A stretch of 61,493 nt of DNA from Paractinoplanes deccanensis (lineage in GTDB: Bacteria; Actinomycetota; Actinomycetes; Mycobacteriales; Micromonosporaceae): assembly GCF_016862115.1 (NCBI RefSeq), contig NZ_BOMI01000109.1, positions 1-61,493 on the forward strand. The letters run 5' to 3'. Every line of letters begins with the position of its first letter. The stretch's first letter is position 1. The notes beneath the pieces are model-generated. The model was given only the letters and a program-made list of their open reading frames with translations. It was not told the DNA's origin and did no database searches. Shown here in pieces: positions 60,808 through 61,493 of the stretch. Made by a program: the position numbers and the translations under genes.

Positions 60808-61493
60808 TCAGCCGCCGAGGCAGAGGAAGCTGGTGCCGGGGCCTGCGGCGGCGAGGGCCGCTGCCGGAGGGTGGCCTTCGGTGAGCGCGCGGTGGAAGCG
60901 GACCATGACCTCGCGGGCGATGTCGTCGGCCACGCGGGCGACGCTGGCGACCACGGTGGTGGTGCCCGCGGCCAGCAGGGCCGAGGCCAGGCCGAACGTC
61001 TCGTCTCCCGGCCGGATCTCGCTGAGGCCCAGCTCGCAGCTCGAGAGCACCACGACGGCCGGCGGCTGCCGGAGCCGCTGGAGGTCGTAGCCGAGCAGCG
61101 GGCCGCCGGCCAGTTCGAGGGTGGAGAAGAGCGCGTTCTCGGCTTCGTGGCGGCCGTGGGCGGCCAGGTGTGCCAGCGCGGCGCCGTCGAGAGCCTGCAG
61201 CACGCCGGCGGGCGTGGCGGACTCGCCCAGCAGCAGCACCGAACCGGGCCGGAGCGAGGCGATCTCCCGGGCCTCGTCCTCCCCTCGCCGCAGGTCCGGG
61301 CCGGCGGCCACGACCACGCGGCCCCCGAACGAGGCATGGGGCGCCGGCGCGTCCGGGTGCGCGGGCCGCGTCCGGCCGGCCACCGAGGCATAAGGCGCCG
61401 GCCCGGTCGAATGCGCGGGCCGCGTCCGGCCGGCCCGCCCGAGCGAGGCACAGGGCACCGGCCCCTCCGGGCGCGCAGGCTGCGTCCGGCCGG
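60808..61493 (-). CDS. CHAT-domain protein, C-terminal part, cut by window edge
   Basis: The last ~228 residues of a larger protein. A CHAT caspase-like protease domain is clear: ALAHLAAHGRHEAENALFSTLEL with the catalytic His, PPAVVVLSSCELGLSEIRPGDETFGLASALLAAGTTTVVASV with the catalytic Cys (SSCELG). In front of it lies a Pro/Ala/Arg-rich linker made of three ~18-20-residue repeats (GRTRPAHPDAPAPHASFGG type). CHAT proteins in actinobacteria usually carry N-terminal TPR arrays; that part lies beyond the window. They act as proteases in signalling or defence. The frame is open to the window edge, so the start is missing. Confidence 0.88.
   Translation of the reverse strand, partial: GRTQPARPEGPVPCASLGRAGRTRPAHSTGPAPYASVAGRTRPAHPDAPAPHASFGGRVVVAAGPDLRRGEDEAREIASLRPGSVLLLGESATPAGVLQALDGAALAHLAAHGRHEAENALFSTLELAGGPLLGYDLQRLRQPPAVVVLSSCELGLSEIRPGDETFGLASALLAAGTTTVVASVARVADDIAREVMVRFHRALTEGHPPAAALAAAGPGTSFLCLGG
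61320..61493. repeat. Three tandem 54-60-bp units in the CHAT-protein linker
   Basis: Units at ~61320-61379, 61380-61433 and 61434-61493 (the last ends at the window edge) each end CGTCCGGCCGG and contain CGAGGCA. They keep the reading frame and encode GRTRPAH-APAPHAS-type repeats before the CHAT domain. More copies may lie beyond the window. Confidence 0.8.

Overview
This 61.5 kb window comes from a high-GC (roughly 70-75% by eye) Gram-positive actinobacterium. The main clues are very strong G/C bias at third codon positions, frequent GTG/TTG starts, ATGA/GTGA overlaps, and families typical of actinobacteria (DUF5999, DUF6493, SigE-type sigma factors, RD-repeat proteins). Three chemoreceptors and one textbook sigma-28 (FliA) promoter point to a motile actinomycete, so an Actinoplanes-like member of the Micromonosporaceae is the best guess, not a proven one. 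I see no rRNA, tRNA, CRISPR array, prophage or intact IS. It reads as ordinary chromosome with many small regulator/target cassettes.

Layout. 1-8.3 kb: end of an RD-repeat protein; a TetR regulator divergent from an unusual flavin monooxygenase-SGNH hydrolase fusion, with twin operators between them; an Atg22/UMF1-like MFS transporter with a GntR regulator; two Nudix hydrolases, a GNAT and a DHFR-fold reductase. 8.3-8.8 kb is non-coding, with a 30-bp-arm inverted repeat and a DnaA-box-like site. 8.8-17.5 kb: aldo/keto reductase; a GTP cyclohydrolase II / extradiol dioxygenase / MarR operon with an operator; DUF3626, uppP, a tyrosine recombinase and an ABC-F protein on the minus strand; a membrane protein/winged-helix regulator pair with its own palindromic operator. 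17.5-18.3 kb holds a decayed ISL3-type transposase.

18.3-23.4 kb: an NRPS-independent siderophore operon (two IucA/IucC synthetases and a PLP-dependent decarboxylase/racemase-fold enzyme) followed by an ArsR-type regulator. 23.4-32.2 kb, mostly minus strand: LD-carboxypeptidase, peptide deformylase, an ECF sigma factor placed downstream of its putative membrane regulator, another DHFR-fold reductase, aminodeoxychorismate synthase component I, DUF5999, and gcvP under a glycine riboswitch. 32.3-39.4 kb: aldo/keto reductase with two nucleotidyltransferase-fold proteins, a P-loop kinase, an NmrA/HxlR divergent pair with operator, a frameshifted methyltransferase, a cutinase and a further nucleotidyltransferase-like gene.

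39.7-49.5 kb: phosphoketolase, an LtaS-like sulfatase-fold membrane protein, nucleoside hydrolase, class III aminotransferase and two convergent chemoreceptors. 49.8-61.5 kb: a DUF6493 protein whose 3' end is duplicated in tandem, a TetR/SDR pair with twin operators, an acetoacetate-decarboxylase-fold protein divergent from the three-gene proton-translocating transhydrogenase operon, an enterochelin-esterase-like hydrolase, a chemoreceptor-PilZ protein behind the FliA promoter, and the C-terminal part of a CHAT-domain protein cut by the window edge.

The most distinctive signals are the monooxygenase-esterase fusion, the compact siderophore operon, the FliA promoter before a c-di-GMP-type chemoreceptor, the long intergenic inverted repeat, and the recurrence of short tandem duplications at gene 3' ends.
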